NCBI GenBank assembly: GCA_021927905.1 | Contig: BLLK01000045.1 | Span: forward strand, 3,596,001 to 3,660,000 | Reading direction: 5' to 3' | Length of the DNA stretch: 64,000 nucleotides | Source of the DNA: Chaetoceros tenuissimus | Lineage: Eukaryota; Bacillariophyta; Thalassiosirophyceae; Chaetocerotales; Chaetocerotaceae | Shown: piece after piece, positions 22,420-32,916 of the stretch | Position numbering within the stretch: position 1 is the stretch's first letter | Layout: every line of letters starts with the position of its first letter | Position numbers and translations under genes: made by a program | Notes under the pieces: model-generated | Databases searched by the model: none | What the model saw: only the letters and a program-made list of their open reading frames with translations | Told to the model about the DNA's origin: nothing

Positions 22420-25400
22420 TCAAATGAATTCAAGTACCCATTCATACGTTACTTTCTTTTTGTCTTCGTGATACAATTTGATCTTTTCATCCTCTTCATC
22501 ACCTGGATTCTTACATCCGACATAATGTACACGCTTCTTCTTATCATATGCTATGATTTGATAGTTGTCATCTTCCATTTCTACTAGCTCAAATTCAAAA
22601 TATCTAGATTTTTGCGTACAACTCCCTAAAAAGAGAGCATGACCCATGTATTGTAAACAACGATCGTCTTGATTCCGTAGTTTGAGAAACTTGTATTCGT
22701 CATAATACCATTGCTGATCAATTCTTGCAGAATCACAAGTAGCTAGTTCGAATTTGACATCCTCATCATCTACTTTGGATGAAAGACACAGGTTAGTCTC
22801 TTGGTTCTTGATGTAAAATGTTCGATCTGAGAATGAGGTAGGAAACGCCGATGGTGATACTGACAGTAAATCAGAAGCTACAGAGCTTGGAGTAAATGAC
22901 GGGAGCATGGAAGGCATCTCTGATGGGACCATAGATAGTAAAGAGCTTGGAGTTGTTGAAGGTACTTGCGATGGTTCATTGGAAGACACGCATTTTTCTG
23001 TCGCAATAAATTCAATCTCTTCTACACTTGCCCACATTTGCATGACATTATCATTCAAGTATTCAAGAGCTGGATGTTTGTACAACTTTGCTTGAAAGAT
23101 CATCTTGTGGGCAAAGTTCGTGTCTGTAGATCTATATAGATGGTTCTCACCAAAGGGAAATGCATTGTAATACATAGAATCTTCATCTCTACTGCTTCGG
23201 TCGGAGCTGAAGGTATAAAAACTTCCTCCGCCTATCCAATCTGGCAAAAAGTCTTCGTCTTGATAGTCATACACACATCCCTCTGGGGTACCGCCTCCAA
23301 ACCCAGCAAGAGCTCCGATTCCTAGTCCAAAACGAATTGTAAATCCATCTCTCACATAGGTTCCTCCTTCTATCGTATCCAAGTCAACGCCTGAAAATGT
23401 ACTTCCCAAATCAATGCCAAAATGTGAAGGAGCTGAGAACCCACGATGCTCTGGATAAATATTACAATAATTATCATGCCCCTCTTCAGGAACAATGACA
23501 TCTCTCTGTTGAACAAAGCTTTTAAAGTATTCTTCACCAACATCATCATCGCAAACAAAATTCATATCATAAGGAGAATGTGAATAGAGTTGTCTCAAAT
23601 TTCTAGTGAAGACAGCTTCTTCTCTTGTCGTCTGTTTCATGCCAACTGAACTCCAAAATGTTTCGTTTAAATTTTGAACCTCTAAGACGCACGAAGTATT
23701 GAAAATCTCAAACAAGTCAGTGAAGTTTTTGCCAAGCTGACTAATAGTCTCATCTTGATCAACACCATCTTTAAAGCTAAACGTGCGATCATTTGGTTCT
23801 TCTATGAATGTAATCTTCATTCTCAATGTAGGATTACTTTCAGTACATAATTTCATTGAAGGTAAAATAGGTTCAGGAATATCCATGATTTCAGAGCATC
23901 CCAAAGCTCCAGGATCGATCTTGATCTCCTCAGGTATTGCCCGCAACTCAACTTTTCCAGATGCTAGTCCTTCAATTCCATGGTTTAGTAACTGAATCTC
24001 CCAAGTTGAATTCCTTCTTGGGTATGGTATAACTGCTGTATCTGGATCAAGTAAATATGAAGCTTCCCAATCAATATCATCAAAAATAACTTTAGTCTGT
24101 CTTTGTCCAGGGAACTTGATGAAATTACTTGGGTAGTGCTCGAATAATTCTGAAGGGATTCTTGCAGCCAAGAGATCAGTTCTACTAAAATCATTGAGCT
24201 TCCATTCTCCTTCACTCGTAGGAGTACTTCCATCAGTTTTGCTTATGAAAGAGAAAGTCATTATGTCCTGCATTGGCCAATTATCAGTCTCGTTCCTTCT
24301 AAATTCACTTGAGGTGCTATGTTAAGAAGACAGTAAAGCTGAGATATGAAATTTTTCTAATATTGAGGTAGAATGTCAAAGTGAAACTTACTGCAGAAGA
24401 AACATTCGATCGCCTTCTTTACCCTCGAGTCCTTCAGCAAATAGATATTGAAAGAAGTCCATGCTGTCAGTACAATTTGTTTCGATTCTAAACCCATTAC
24501 CGGAATGAACCTCATTAGAAGGTCCATAAAGACTTATAACTCTTTGATATGTATCTGCCCATTCTCCTTCGATGACAGTGCCTCCAGGTATACCGCTTGT
24601 TTTCTTGTTGTTGTGATAGAAAGTCGAATCGTCAAAACCATAAACCTGCAGATCACAAGTATTTCCAATAAGTGATGAAAGCCATGGATAGACCTCACCT
24701 ATCTGAGCCATTATAGCTTGCTTTTCAGCTTCACTTGCGTCTGTGTCACTCAAATCTAGATTCAAATCTTCAAAGAATGACATAGTCATCGATATGGACG
24801 GTTGAGGAGTGCAGGATGGTGATGAGGATGGAGCTTGAGAAGACGACGTGGGCTGCATAGAAGGCGCTTTCTCCTTACAATAGAGATCTTTGGTACCTGG
24901 AGTGAAAGTAATTTCTTCTGCATTGAGTTTAAAAGTCATGATATTGTTGTTTAAACCGTCCAAGGCATCATGATCATACAAATTCACCCTCCAATCACTA
25001 TTGCTACTTTCACCAGTCATTACTGTACCAAATGGAAAACCATTAAATCTAAAATCATCTTCGTCACGACCGAATTCGTCATAGGAGAGAACCCGAAATT
25101 GAAAACTTCCACCACTTGGTATCCATGTTGGTTCTATAGTAACATCTCCATTGACTATAGATGTGGATGATGGGATCAGTGACGTTGCGAACGCTATTTG
25201 ATCTTCGTCAAAAGTTTCTGGCGTTATTTCAGATGCACTGTTGAAGAAACTTTCCGTAATCAATTGTAGCCGTGGTGAATATATAGTTTTTCTGAAAGAA
25301 GTTGGTCCTACTTGCGAAACAAGTTCGTGCTCCACTGCAAAACTAAGGAAGAATGTGTTGCCTTCAACAGTATCACAATCTACACTGATTTCATACATGT

Positions 25401-26601
25401 TTTCTCGGGAATATTCTGAAATTGCATTTCTTTGAAAGCGCCTTGCACTTGCAGCAAACGTCCGATCTTCAATATTACTCCAATACATCTTACCCATACT
25501 ATGAAATTCAATGAAACATGTAGTATTCACCAGATTGAATAGACTTGGATATGCTATTCTGAGTGCATCTAAAGTGCCTTGCTCGTCACTTCCTGTTTTG
25601 AACGAAAAGGTTCGAGGAGTTGTACTGATTTCCTCTGGAAACTTCACCTTTGCCGAAACTTTTGGTCCACTAGAAAGGCATAAGTCGTAATCAGGTAAAG
25701 TTGGTACTGTCATTTCACATCCGGGCAATGGAGGATTTATTGCAAACAAGAGAGGCATAGCAATCATCTGAAATGAATCACTCATGAGGCCATCAATTTC
25801 ATGATTAGACAAATGAATATTCCAAGCTACATGAGTTGATGGAACTGAATAGGATCCATCTTCCAAGAATTCATAGTTTCCACCATATCTGATATTTACA
25901 TTCTTCCTACCGGGGATATCGATATGGGTAGATAAATCTGTAAACTCTATCACGGCACTATCATGATCCAATACGCTCTTGTCGTTTACATTTAAGTATA
26001 AGCGTGATTTCCCAGATGTCGGTGTGATTTGCCAATAAGGTAATGAAGCATCATCGATGTTTTTCTCCTTGTGATGGAAATACATATCTAAAGAGTCTTT
26101 AGAACGAGTTGCCGTAGTTCTAATTTCAATCTTGTGTGCAAGTGCGCGAAAGAATTCTACTCCATCAGTACAATTGCTTTGAACCAAAAAACCATTTGAA
26201 GATGAAGCAGTAGTCGAAGCAATCATTTCGACGAATCTTTTGAAAGTGAATGAATCCTCTGTAACCCTATTATAATCCATGAATGGATATGTGATACTGT
26301 TTGCAAGCCCTGATACCTCAAATGCGCATGTCTGTCCAAACAAAGAGAATAGATCAGGGAACTTCTCAAGGAGGTCGGCTATTATGTCTTCTTTCTCTTG
26401 TTCAGATAGGGTGTCCAAAAATGGAAGAGCTGCTTCGTCTTGAAATTGGAACACAAATTCCAGAGATGCCTGATCATTTGAGCATGAATCTGTTTCAGCA
26501 AGTACCACAGAGCTTTCATGAAACGGCCACGGCATCAATAGCAACAAGAAGGAAGAAAATAGAAACCAGAGGCGGAGAGGAAATACTTGGGACAACTTCA
26601 T
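22420..26601 (-). CDS. Secreted four-unit repeat protein with PS-rich linkers and ricin-B-like C-terminus (1362 residues)
   Basis: Exon 1 is 26601-24392 and exon 2 is 24298-22420, joined across a 93-bp intron so that MFLLQ continues into RNETDNW. A signal peptide is obvious (LWFLFSSFLLLLMPW). The body holds four related units of about 270 residues, beginning near residues 40, 305, 602 and 880. Each starts with a ...FP.LF.L...TC..EV...  segment and closes with a W.v.L..H.A.dGL...  segment. Units 2 and 3 are separated by a PS-rich linker (SSSQAPSSSPSCTPQPS), and a longer one (PSTTPSSLLSMVPSEMPS) precedes the C-terminal 150 residues. That last part resembles a ricin-type beta-trefoil (LCLSS..., QQWYY, CLQY), a carbohydrate-binding fold. 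PS-rich linkers are common in diatom wall and secreted proteins. Function of the repeated unit is unknown to me. Confidence 0.8.
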
Positions 26602-26913
26602 TATTTGTACTGAACAAGGCCTTCTATGGTTATACAAAGCTTATTAGTTTTAATTATATTTTGAATTATGAAGAATAGGGTTCGTTTCATTTTTTCATCC
26701 GAGGCATCGCCGTCACATGAATGAGAAGCCTCAATCAGTGCTTTGATTGCATTTTGGCGCGAAAGAAAAAGAACCTCTTTCGAAAACAATCCATTTTACT
26801 TTTAGTCTAAATCAAATAAAAGATAATTCACTTCAAATATTTGGATTATAGAATTTTGAAATATAATGCGGGCATGAGTAATCTCAAGAAAAGTTCAGAC
26901 AAAGTTGGAGCTA
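26602..26913. other. Intergenic spacer, nothing recognised
   Basis: AT-rich spacer holding the presumed promoter of the secreted repeat protein and the 3' end of the interrupted gene. No further element is seen. Confidence 0.45.
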
Positions 26914-27591
26914 TCAAGGTTGCTTCTGTTTAAGACCTCTGTTCCTTGTTCTCTTTTTCTTCTTCTTCTTCTTTCTATCAGGTGTTGTCTCCTGTGTTAC
27001 ATTAGCACTATTACTATCTATGTTCATCAACTTCGGAGGCTTGGAAACAGATTTTTGTCCAAGTGTTGCTAGTTTTCTATCGATCTCTACCTCTCCGATT
27101 GTACTTGCCTCTCCTTCATCATCACTAGGAGCATAATTGAGATATTTTTCATCATCAGATGTGAGTGGAGGCAAATCTTCTAGGCTATTACTAGAGAAAT
27201 GATCGCAGTTGTCTTCTTGTGATTGGCCGATCCCATCTACTTTGGATTCAGAATTTTCACTCGTACTTTTTCCAGAGAACGTATCTCCAAGGTCCCCGCA
27301 TTTTTCAATTGGTGCAATGGTTGGGTTGTGAACGAGGGTATTTGCGAAGTCTTCGTAATTGATTAAATCATTGTCAACATCATTTTTCTTCCTGTGTGGG
27401 TTGGAAGTAAAATTGTATTGTTGCCCTCTACTGAACTTCTCATGATGTTTCAAGATCTTTACATTCCTTCTGAGTAATTGTTTCTTCTTCTGAAATATCA
27501 TTGGATCGAACAGCACTGATACTAGCTTGTTTGAAATTATCCATTGCGTGAAGAAAATTTACACATCTTGAATCATGATATTCGTAGTTCC

Positions 27592-27595
27592 TAAC
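27592..27595 (+). repeat. Left target-site repeat (TAAC)
   Basis: TAAC precedes the TG start of the left LTR and recurs at 30894-30897 after the right LTR. Both are followed by TGC, so the flanking match extends to seven bases and the exact duplicated site is ambiguous. Confidence 0.6.
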
Positions 27596-28690
27596 TGCCG
27601 TAAATACGGTTTCTATGACAATCGTCAAGAGCTAAATTAGTAGGATGACCAACGCATTGGAATGGAAACGAAGATAGAGGAGGAGACTTTATTAGAGACT
27701 AGAGGACCGCATCGATATTCTTTTTATATTATCTATTACGTGGAGCAACTGGAGCCAGTGAAAGTGCTACTGTTGGGACTTTATGCGGTCTAGAACTCTT
27801 CCGGAATTTTATCAGTTTTTCAATTCATGTCGATCATTTCTACATAGCAAAATAACTCATAAATTCTTCAATCACACAATCATTATCGATAATTACGGCA
27901 CTAACAGCGTTTGCCTTTTCAGTTACTCCATTGATGTAACTACCACAAAAGAATCCGCAACAAAAGATAACACACATTTCAGCTCTCATATTCAATTTAT
28001 GTATTGCAACTGCAAGCAACGGTGATATGGAAACTATGGATTCAACCATCGGCTTTTGCATCAAAAGCATCACAAAATTAGTCCAGTGTATATTCTTCGC
28101 AATAAGCTTTGGGTCTTCGACTTCAAGAACCCATAGTAGTTTGATAAAGCTATCTACAGATTGACCACATGGAATCCGCAAGCAATTGGAAGTATCACCT
28201 ATCTTCCATCGAGGAACATATTTGTTATGATTCAGTTTCATGCATAAGAATAACTTCACATAAGTGCAATCCCGGCATAAGTCCACATCAGAGGTAATGA
28301 GTCTCAAAGCATTATCAATATACTCACAGCTTTTTGCAAGTTGATTCTTAACTCCTAAGATTTGACTAAAGTCGAGCCTCTCCATTGCAGTAACTATTTG
28401 GAGTAATGCCTTGTTACCTTCGAGTCCAAAGGGTACCAACTCCAAATGTCTTGAAAGAAGCTCAAAATCTCTCGATAAGTTCTGAAAATAGTACGTTGTT
28501 CCACATTCCAATGAAATAAATCCTCAAACAAGATAGAATCAGGAATCAATTCATGTTTCTGGACTTCTGTTCTATGATCAAGTTGCCAAGTATTCAAATC
28601 TAACACATTTATTTCGTAAATTATATCGCATTTAACTCCTACCAATCGCACCCAATCCCTCTTTACAATTTTTGAAACTTTTGACTCTAG
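27596..28690 (+). repeat. Left LTR (1095 bp)
   Basis: It matches 29784-30893 apart from two indels: it lacks about 25 bp near 27643 that form a hairpin in the other copy, and it has ten extra bases (TCCCTCTTTA) near 28650. The rest appears identical by eye. Confidence 0.75.
27840..28690 (-). other. Antisense open frames inside the left LTR
   Basis: On the - strand the LTR carries an open frame of about 223 codons (28511-27840) and, overlapping upstream in another frame, about 100 codons (28696-28394). The longer one has a protein-like composition but no recognised domain, and no ATG begins it (its first in-frame start-like codon is TTG). The two frames could be one gene joined by a frameshift or an unseen intron. 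It may be a captured host fragment. Confidence 0.4.
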
Positions 28691-28693
28691 TAA

Positions 28694-29755
28694 CACCCTG
28701 GCGGATCCAGGTTAGCTAACACAATAGGAACTGCGGCCGGTTGGCCAGGTATCCATAATCACGCTGCACAATTTTGCAAGAGATGCAAGATATGTCAGAA
28801 ATTTAAGAAAAGAAGCCAAAAATACTCCGAACTCCCACCAAAGACAATCGAGATCCCACAACCATGGCATACCGTTGCAGTAGATCTCATAGGACCATAC
28901 AAAATCAATGCAAATCAATTGCAAACAGACAATACAATCAAGAAAAAAGAACTTAAACTATGCGCTATGACATTTGTTGATCTAGCCACAGGATGGTTCG
29001 AAATAGCGGAAATCCCGTGGGTTGACTACCTCGAGTTAGAAATAGTCATAAATAAATCTAAAAAAGATGAAGCGTACCTTACTCGAGCAGTAAACAAAGA
29101 GAGCGTTGACAAATCCAGCGCCAGGATATCGCAAATTTTCAATAATGTATGGCTAAGCAGGTACCCGCGACCAACTAAAGTCATATTCGACAACGGCAGT
29201 GAATTCAAGAAGTCTTTCATTGACCTTCTGCAAGACTATGCAGTCAAACCAATACCAACTTCAATTAAAAACCCGCAGTCTAATGCAATAATCGAACGTA
29301 TACATCAGGTAGTTCATAACATGATGCGCACACAAGACTTGAAAGGCAGGGTATTCGATCCAGTAGATCCTTGGAGCGAAATTTTAGCAAGTGTTGCGTA
29401 CGCAGTACGTTCTTCCTACCATAGAACACTTGAAGCAACACCAGCACAGCTAGTCTTCGGAAGAGACATGCTATTTAACATTGCACACGTAGCAAATTGG
29501 CAAGAGATCCAAAATAAGAAGCGTAAGCAAGTCGAACGCGACAACCAAAGAGAAAATAATAAAAGAATCAAACATACGTACGAAGTGGGACAAAAAGCCC
29601 TATTAGTACCTGAAGGCGTTCAACGTAAGTACGAATGGATGCATGAAGGTCCATTCGAAATAAGAAAAATTCATGACAATGGGACAGTCACCATCAAAAG
29701 AGGTAGATACCTAGAAAGGCTAAACGTGCGTCGTTTAACACCATATTTCGAGTAA
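28694..29755 (+). pseudogene. Ty3/gypsy-type integrase fragment
   Basis: The frame is open from His in HPGGSRL (28694) to the stop at 29755, about 353 codons with no natural start. It shows the HHCC zinc region (HPG..., GWPGIHNH, CKRCKICQ), the catalytic core (VAVDLIGPY, IFDNGSEF, NPQSNAIIER, giving D, D and E) and a C-terminal region like gypsy integrases (VGQKALL, HEGPFEI). WPG and the HPG start are typical of Ty3/gypsy pol. The amino-terminal remainder of pol is absent, so the polyprotein is truncated. Confidence 0.85.
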
Positions 29756-29770
29756 TTCAGCTTGGCGTTA

Positions 29771-29783
29771 TCATGAGGGAGTA
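29771..29783 (+). other. Polypurine tract of the gypsy-type element
   Basis: TCATGAGGGAGTA lies between the integrase stop and the TG of the right LTR, in the position and with the composition of a plus-strand primer site. Confidence 0.6.
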
Positions 29784-30893
29784 TGCCGTAAATACGGTTT
29801 CTATGACAATCGTCAAGAGCTAAATTAGTAGAATGAGGGTCATTGTTCGGACTCACAATGACCAACGCATTGGAATGGAAACGAAGATAGAGGAGGAGAC
29901 TTTATTAGAGACTAGAGGACCGCATCGATATTCTTTTTATATTATCTATTACGTGGAGCAACTGGAGCCAGTGAAAGTGCTACTGTTGGGACTTTATGCG
30001 GTCTAGAACTCTTCCGGAATTTTATCAGTTTTTCAATTCATGTCGATCATTTCTACATAGCAAAATAACTCATAAATTCTTCAATCACACAATCATTATC
30101 GATAATTACGGCACTAACAGCGTTTGCCTTTTCAGTTACTCCATTGATGTAACTACCACAAAAGAATCCGCAACAAAAGATAACACACATTTCAGCTCTC
30201 ATATTCAATTTATGTATTGCAACTGCAAGCAACGGTGATATGGAAACTATGGATTCAACCATCGGCTTTTGCATCAAAAGCATCACAAAATTAGTCCAGT
30301 GTATATTCTTCGCAATAAGCTTTGGGTCTTCGACTTCAAGAACCCATAGTAGTTTGATAAAGCTATCTACAGATTGACCACATGGAATCCGCAAGCAATT
30401 GGAAGTATCACCTATCTTCCATCGAGGAACATATTTGTTATGATTCAGTTTCATGCATAAGAATAACTTCACATAAGTGCAATCCCGGCATAAGTCCACA
30501 TCAGAGGTAATGAGTCTCAAAGCATTATCAATATACTCACAGCTTTTTGCAAGTTGATTCTTAACTCCTAAGATTTGACTAAAGTCGAGCCTCTCCATTG
30601 CAGTAACTATTTGGAGTAATGCCTTGTTACCTTCGAGTCCAAAGGGTACCAACTCCAAATGTCTTGAAAGAAGCTCAAAATCTCTCGATAAGTTCTGAAA
30701 ATAGTACGTTGTTCCACATTCCAATGAAATAAATCCTCAAACAAGATAGAATCAGGAATCAATTCATGTTTCTGGACTTCTGTTCTATGATCAAGTTGCC
30801 AAGTATTCAAATCTAACACATTTATTTCGTAAATTATATCGCATTTAACTCCTACCAATCGCACCCAACAATTTTTGAAACTTTTGACTCTAG
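29784..30893 (+). repeat. Right LTR (1110 bp)
   Basis: Copy of 27596-28690. It contains a hairpin-forming stretch near 29837-29862 (GGTCATTGT...ACAATGACC) absent from the left copy. The right boundary is set by divergence after CTCTAG(TAAC). Confidence 0.75.
30053..30893 (-). other. Antisense open frames inside the right LTR
   Basis: This is the same 223-codon open frame as in the left LTR (30724-30053). The upstream overlapping frame here fuses in frame with the host gene start at 30951, giving a chance chimeric frame of 114 codons. No domain is recognised. Confidence 0.4.
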
Positions 30894-30951
30894 TAACTGC
30901 TTGATTAGTGAAATCGGTAGAATCACATGAAAAGCTCTGTGTTAGACTCAT

Positions 30952-31322
30952 AGCAACTCTATTGATTATTCAATGAAGTTAGATTTTCATTTACGATTAC
31001 ATTCGTTTATGTTTGTATTCTTCTACTGCTGAAAGATGAGAAGCCTTCCTCGTGCCATTGGAAATTTGGCGCGAAAATGTGAGCTAAATTGATCTTATGA
31101 CTTCAACATTTCGATTTGAATTTTTAACAGTCACAATTCCAGATGAACTGAGTAAGGTACTTCTCACGGTAATTTATGTTTCGCTGACGCTGTACTACTG
31201 CTCAACGACTCTTCTGCTTGCATCAACTACACACTGACTGCTACTAACACCTTTTGTTGATTTATTGAATAGCGGACATTTCTATTGACATCGGGAGAGA
31301 GTTCTGTAGAGGGCGACGTATA
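30952..31322. other. Divergent intergenic region
   Basis: Spacer between the start of the interrupted - strand gene and the + strand plastid gene, presumably holding both promoters. No TATA element or repeat is convincing. Confidence 0.45.
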
Positions 31323-32789
31323 ATGGTTCTTCGAATACGAGTACGGACAAGAACATATGTTTTCAGTTTCACACATATCGTCATCGTCATCATAGCTTCA
31401 GTAGCAATAAGAAGCACCACTCATGCCTTTACAACACCAATTACACCAATTAGAAAAGTGACTGCTTCTTTTAGAAGGTCATCGGAGTTGACGACATGTA
31501 ATCTCAGCACATCTCTTGCATCGACAATATCAGCACCTGTCGCAAATAATGCAAAACTCGCAGTTCAATTGAATCAACCACTTTTATCACCTATGAGTCT
31601 AGATGTTACTACAAACTACTTCGTCACTGCAATATATCACTTTATAAGTAACCATTTGCGAAAGTTTGGGGTTCTAGTGTTGATCTTGGGAATACTATTT
31701 TACAATTTGCAATTCTTTCAGAGGATACTTCAGAATTCTTTATCAAGACAACGAGTCAGCAAGAAAAAAGATGAGAATGAAGGCATGCCTTCCATAAGTC
31801 AAGCATATATAAATGATTCAGACGAGTCCGCGGTAGAACCTACAGAAGAAACAATTGAAGAGCCACAAGCATTCGTACAACCTCAAGAAAGCATCAAGAA
31901 ACCTAGGTTATTCAAACGGGCCTATCAGAAAATGAAACAAAAGGTCTCATCATTGGACACAACCATACCAATAGACTTTGAATCTACCCCCAAATCAGAT
32001 TGGAAAGCATGGCTAGTGAATAAATCACCCATTGGGAATTTTCGTTCTTCTACATCTCATATGCAACAATATACTTTTTCTCTCCCGAAAAAGGAGAATG
32101 TGATTCAATTGAATGTTGGTCAAATGTTGACATTGAAATATAGAGATAAGAAACAGAGAACTGTTCAAAAGGATTACTATATTCATGAACCGCAACGGCA
32201 ATTGGGTACGAGACGAAGAGGAAAATTTTCAATCGTTACCAGTGGTGCATCAAAAGAATCATCAAACACTGAAGGAGAAGTGTACAATGAGTTTGGACGA
32301 ACTACTTTTGAAAAGGTTTTGCAAAATGGTCTTGAGATAGGGGATGAGGTTGAGTTTCAACCTGGACCAAATACACTTGATTATAGAGGGGAGCACTTTC
32401 CTGTGCGTGAAATGGTTTACTTTGCTGAAGGGATTGGGATAATTCCTGTCTTGGAACAAATGAAGGTACTTTTGAAAAAGGGGAAATCATCAGTTGAATC
32501 CATGGCTTTGATTTGGGCTGCAGCAAAGGAAGAAGACTTTGACATTGCATTGCAAACTCTTGAATCACTTTACTACAAGAATTCAAACTCGCTGAGTGTA
32601 TCCTGCGTCTTGCATAAAGACAATCTGTATGCTTTAGATTTTTCGAAAAATGATGTGGAGTGCCCAATGCATAATCCAGGTAGTATGGCAGTAATATCAG
32701 GTGAGAGGGAATTTGCATTGAAGGGGATTGAGCTCTTGATAGCGCATGGTTATCCAGAGAATTGTATTTGTATATTACCAACTACTTGA
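31323..32789 (+). CDS. Plastid-targeted flavoreductase-like protein (488 residues)
   Basis: The N-terminus has a hydrophobic signal segment followed by THAFTTP. The Phe after a small residue is the diatom ASAFAP-type cleavage site, so import through the ER into the complex plastid is likely. A second hydrophobic segment (about 115-132) suggests membrane anchoring. Residues about 225-485 resemble the ferredoxin-NADP reductase/cytochrome b5 reductase fold. They have a beta-barrel-like region with IGDEVEFQPGP and a nucleotide-binding-like region with VYFAEGIGIIPVLEQM (normally G[TG]GI.P), then alternating strands to the end. The usual FAD motif RxYS/T is not clear, so the FAD contact is uncertain. 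Partner and substrate are unknown. Single exon. Confidence 0.7.
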   Translation: MVLRIRVRTRTYVFSFTHIVIVIIASVAIRSTTHAFTTPITPIRKVTASFRRSSELTTCNLSTSLASTISAPVANNAKLAVQLNQPLLSPMSLDVTTNYFVTAIYHFISNHLRKFGVLVLILGILFYNLQFFQRILQNSLSRQRVSKKKDENEGMPSISQAYINDSDESAVEPTEETIEEPQAFVQPQESIKKPRLFKRAYQKMKQKVSSLDTTIPIDFESTPKSDWKAWLVNKSPIGNFRSSTSHMQQYTFSLPKKENVIQLNVGQMLTLKYRDKKQRTVQKDYYIHEPQRQLGTRRRGKFSIVTSGASKESSNTEGEVYNEFGRTTFEKVLQNGLEIGDEVEFQPGPNTLDYRGEHFPVREMVYFAEGIGIIPVLEQMKVLLKKGKSSVESMALIWAAAKEEDFDIALQTLESLYYKNSNSLSVSCVLHKDNLYALDFSKNDVECPMHNPGSMAVISGEREFALKGIELLIAHGYPENCICILPTT

Positions 32790-32916
32790 GAAAATGGGTA
32801 TGGGGTAAAATGTATTTTAATATACAAACAAGATAGGTTTTCTTTTTATGCATTGCTTCCTTCCTTTATATACTGCCTCTTTCTTTTATATGCAAATATG
32901 TAATGAAATCCTAGAC

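Larger units (their letters stand above)
27596..30893 (+). mobile_element. Internally deleted Ty3/gypsy-type LTR element
   Basis: The element consists of two near-identical ~1.1-kb direct repeats flanking about 1.1 kb that encodes only an integrase. The right repeat is preceded by a purine tract (CATGAGGGAGTA) followed by TGCCG, as expected at a 3' LTR. The left repeat begins with the same TGCCGTAAATACGG. The integrase begins immediately after the left LTR, so the primer-binding site, gag, protease and reverse transcriptase are missing. It is either a non-autonomous derivative or a deletion product. It sits inside a host exon. Confidence 0.75.
26914..30951 (-). pseudogene. Small host gene split in exon 1 by an LTR element
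   Basis: Three pieces can be joined on the - strand. Exon 1 starts at 30951 (MSLTQSF...) and reads to the element edge at 30894. The other side of the element continues it from 27591 to 27563 in the same frame once a TAAC target repeat is counted once. A 73-bp GT-AG intron (27562-27490) leads to exon 2 (27489-26914). The uninterrupted gene would encode about 220 residues. The protein is hydrophilic and acidic in the middle and ends in a Lys/Arg-rich run (DRKKKKKKKRTRNRG) that could act as a nuclear or nucleolar signal. I do not recognise a family. As it stands the gene is interrupted, and the chance extension of the left piece into the LTR gives no proper start. Confidence 0.65.

Noticed and set aside
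28690-28715. TGGCGGATCC after the left LTR as a primer-binding site
   Set aside because: The same bases encode HPGGSRL in frame with the integrase, so they are coding sequence exposed by the deletion.
27596-30893. The two 1.1-kb repeats as a tandem duplication of a host gene rather than LTRs
   Set aside because: A purine tract plus TG start before the right copy, matching flanking TAAC and in-frame continuity of the host gene across the empty site favour LTRs. The precise LTR-pol junction keeps some doubt, which is stated.
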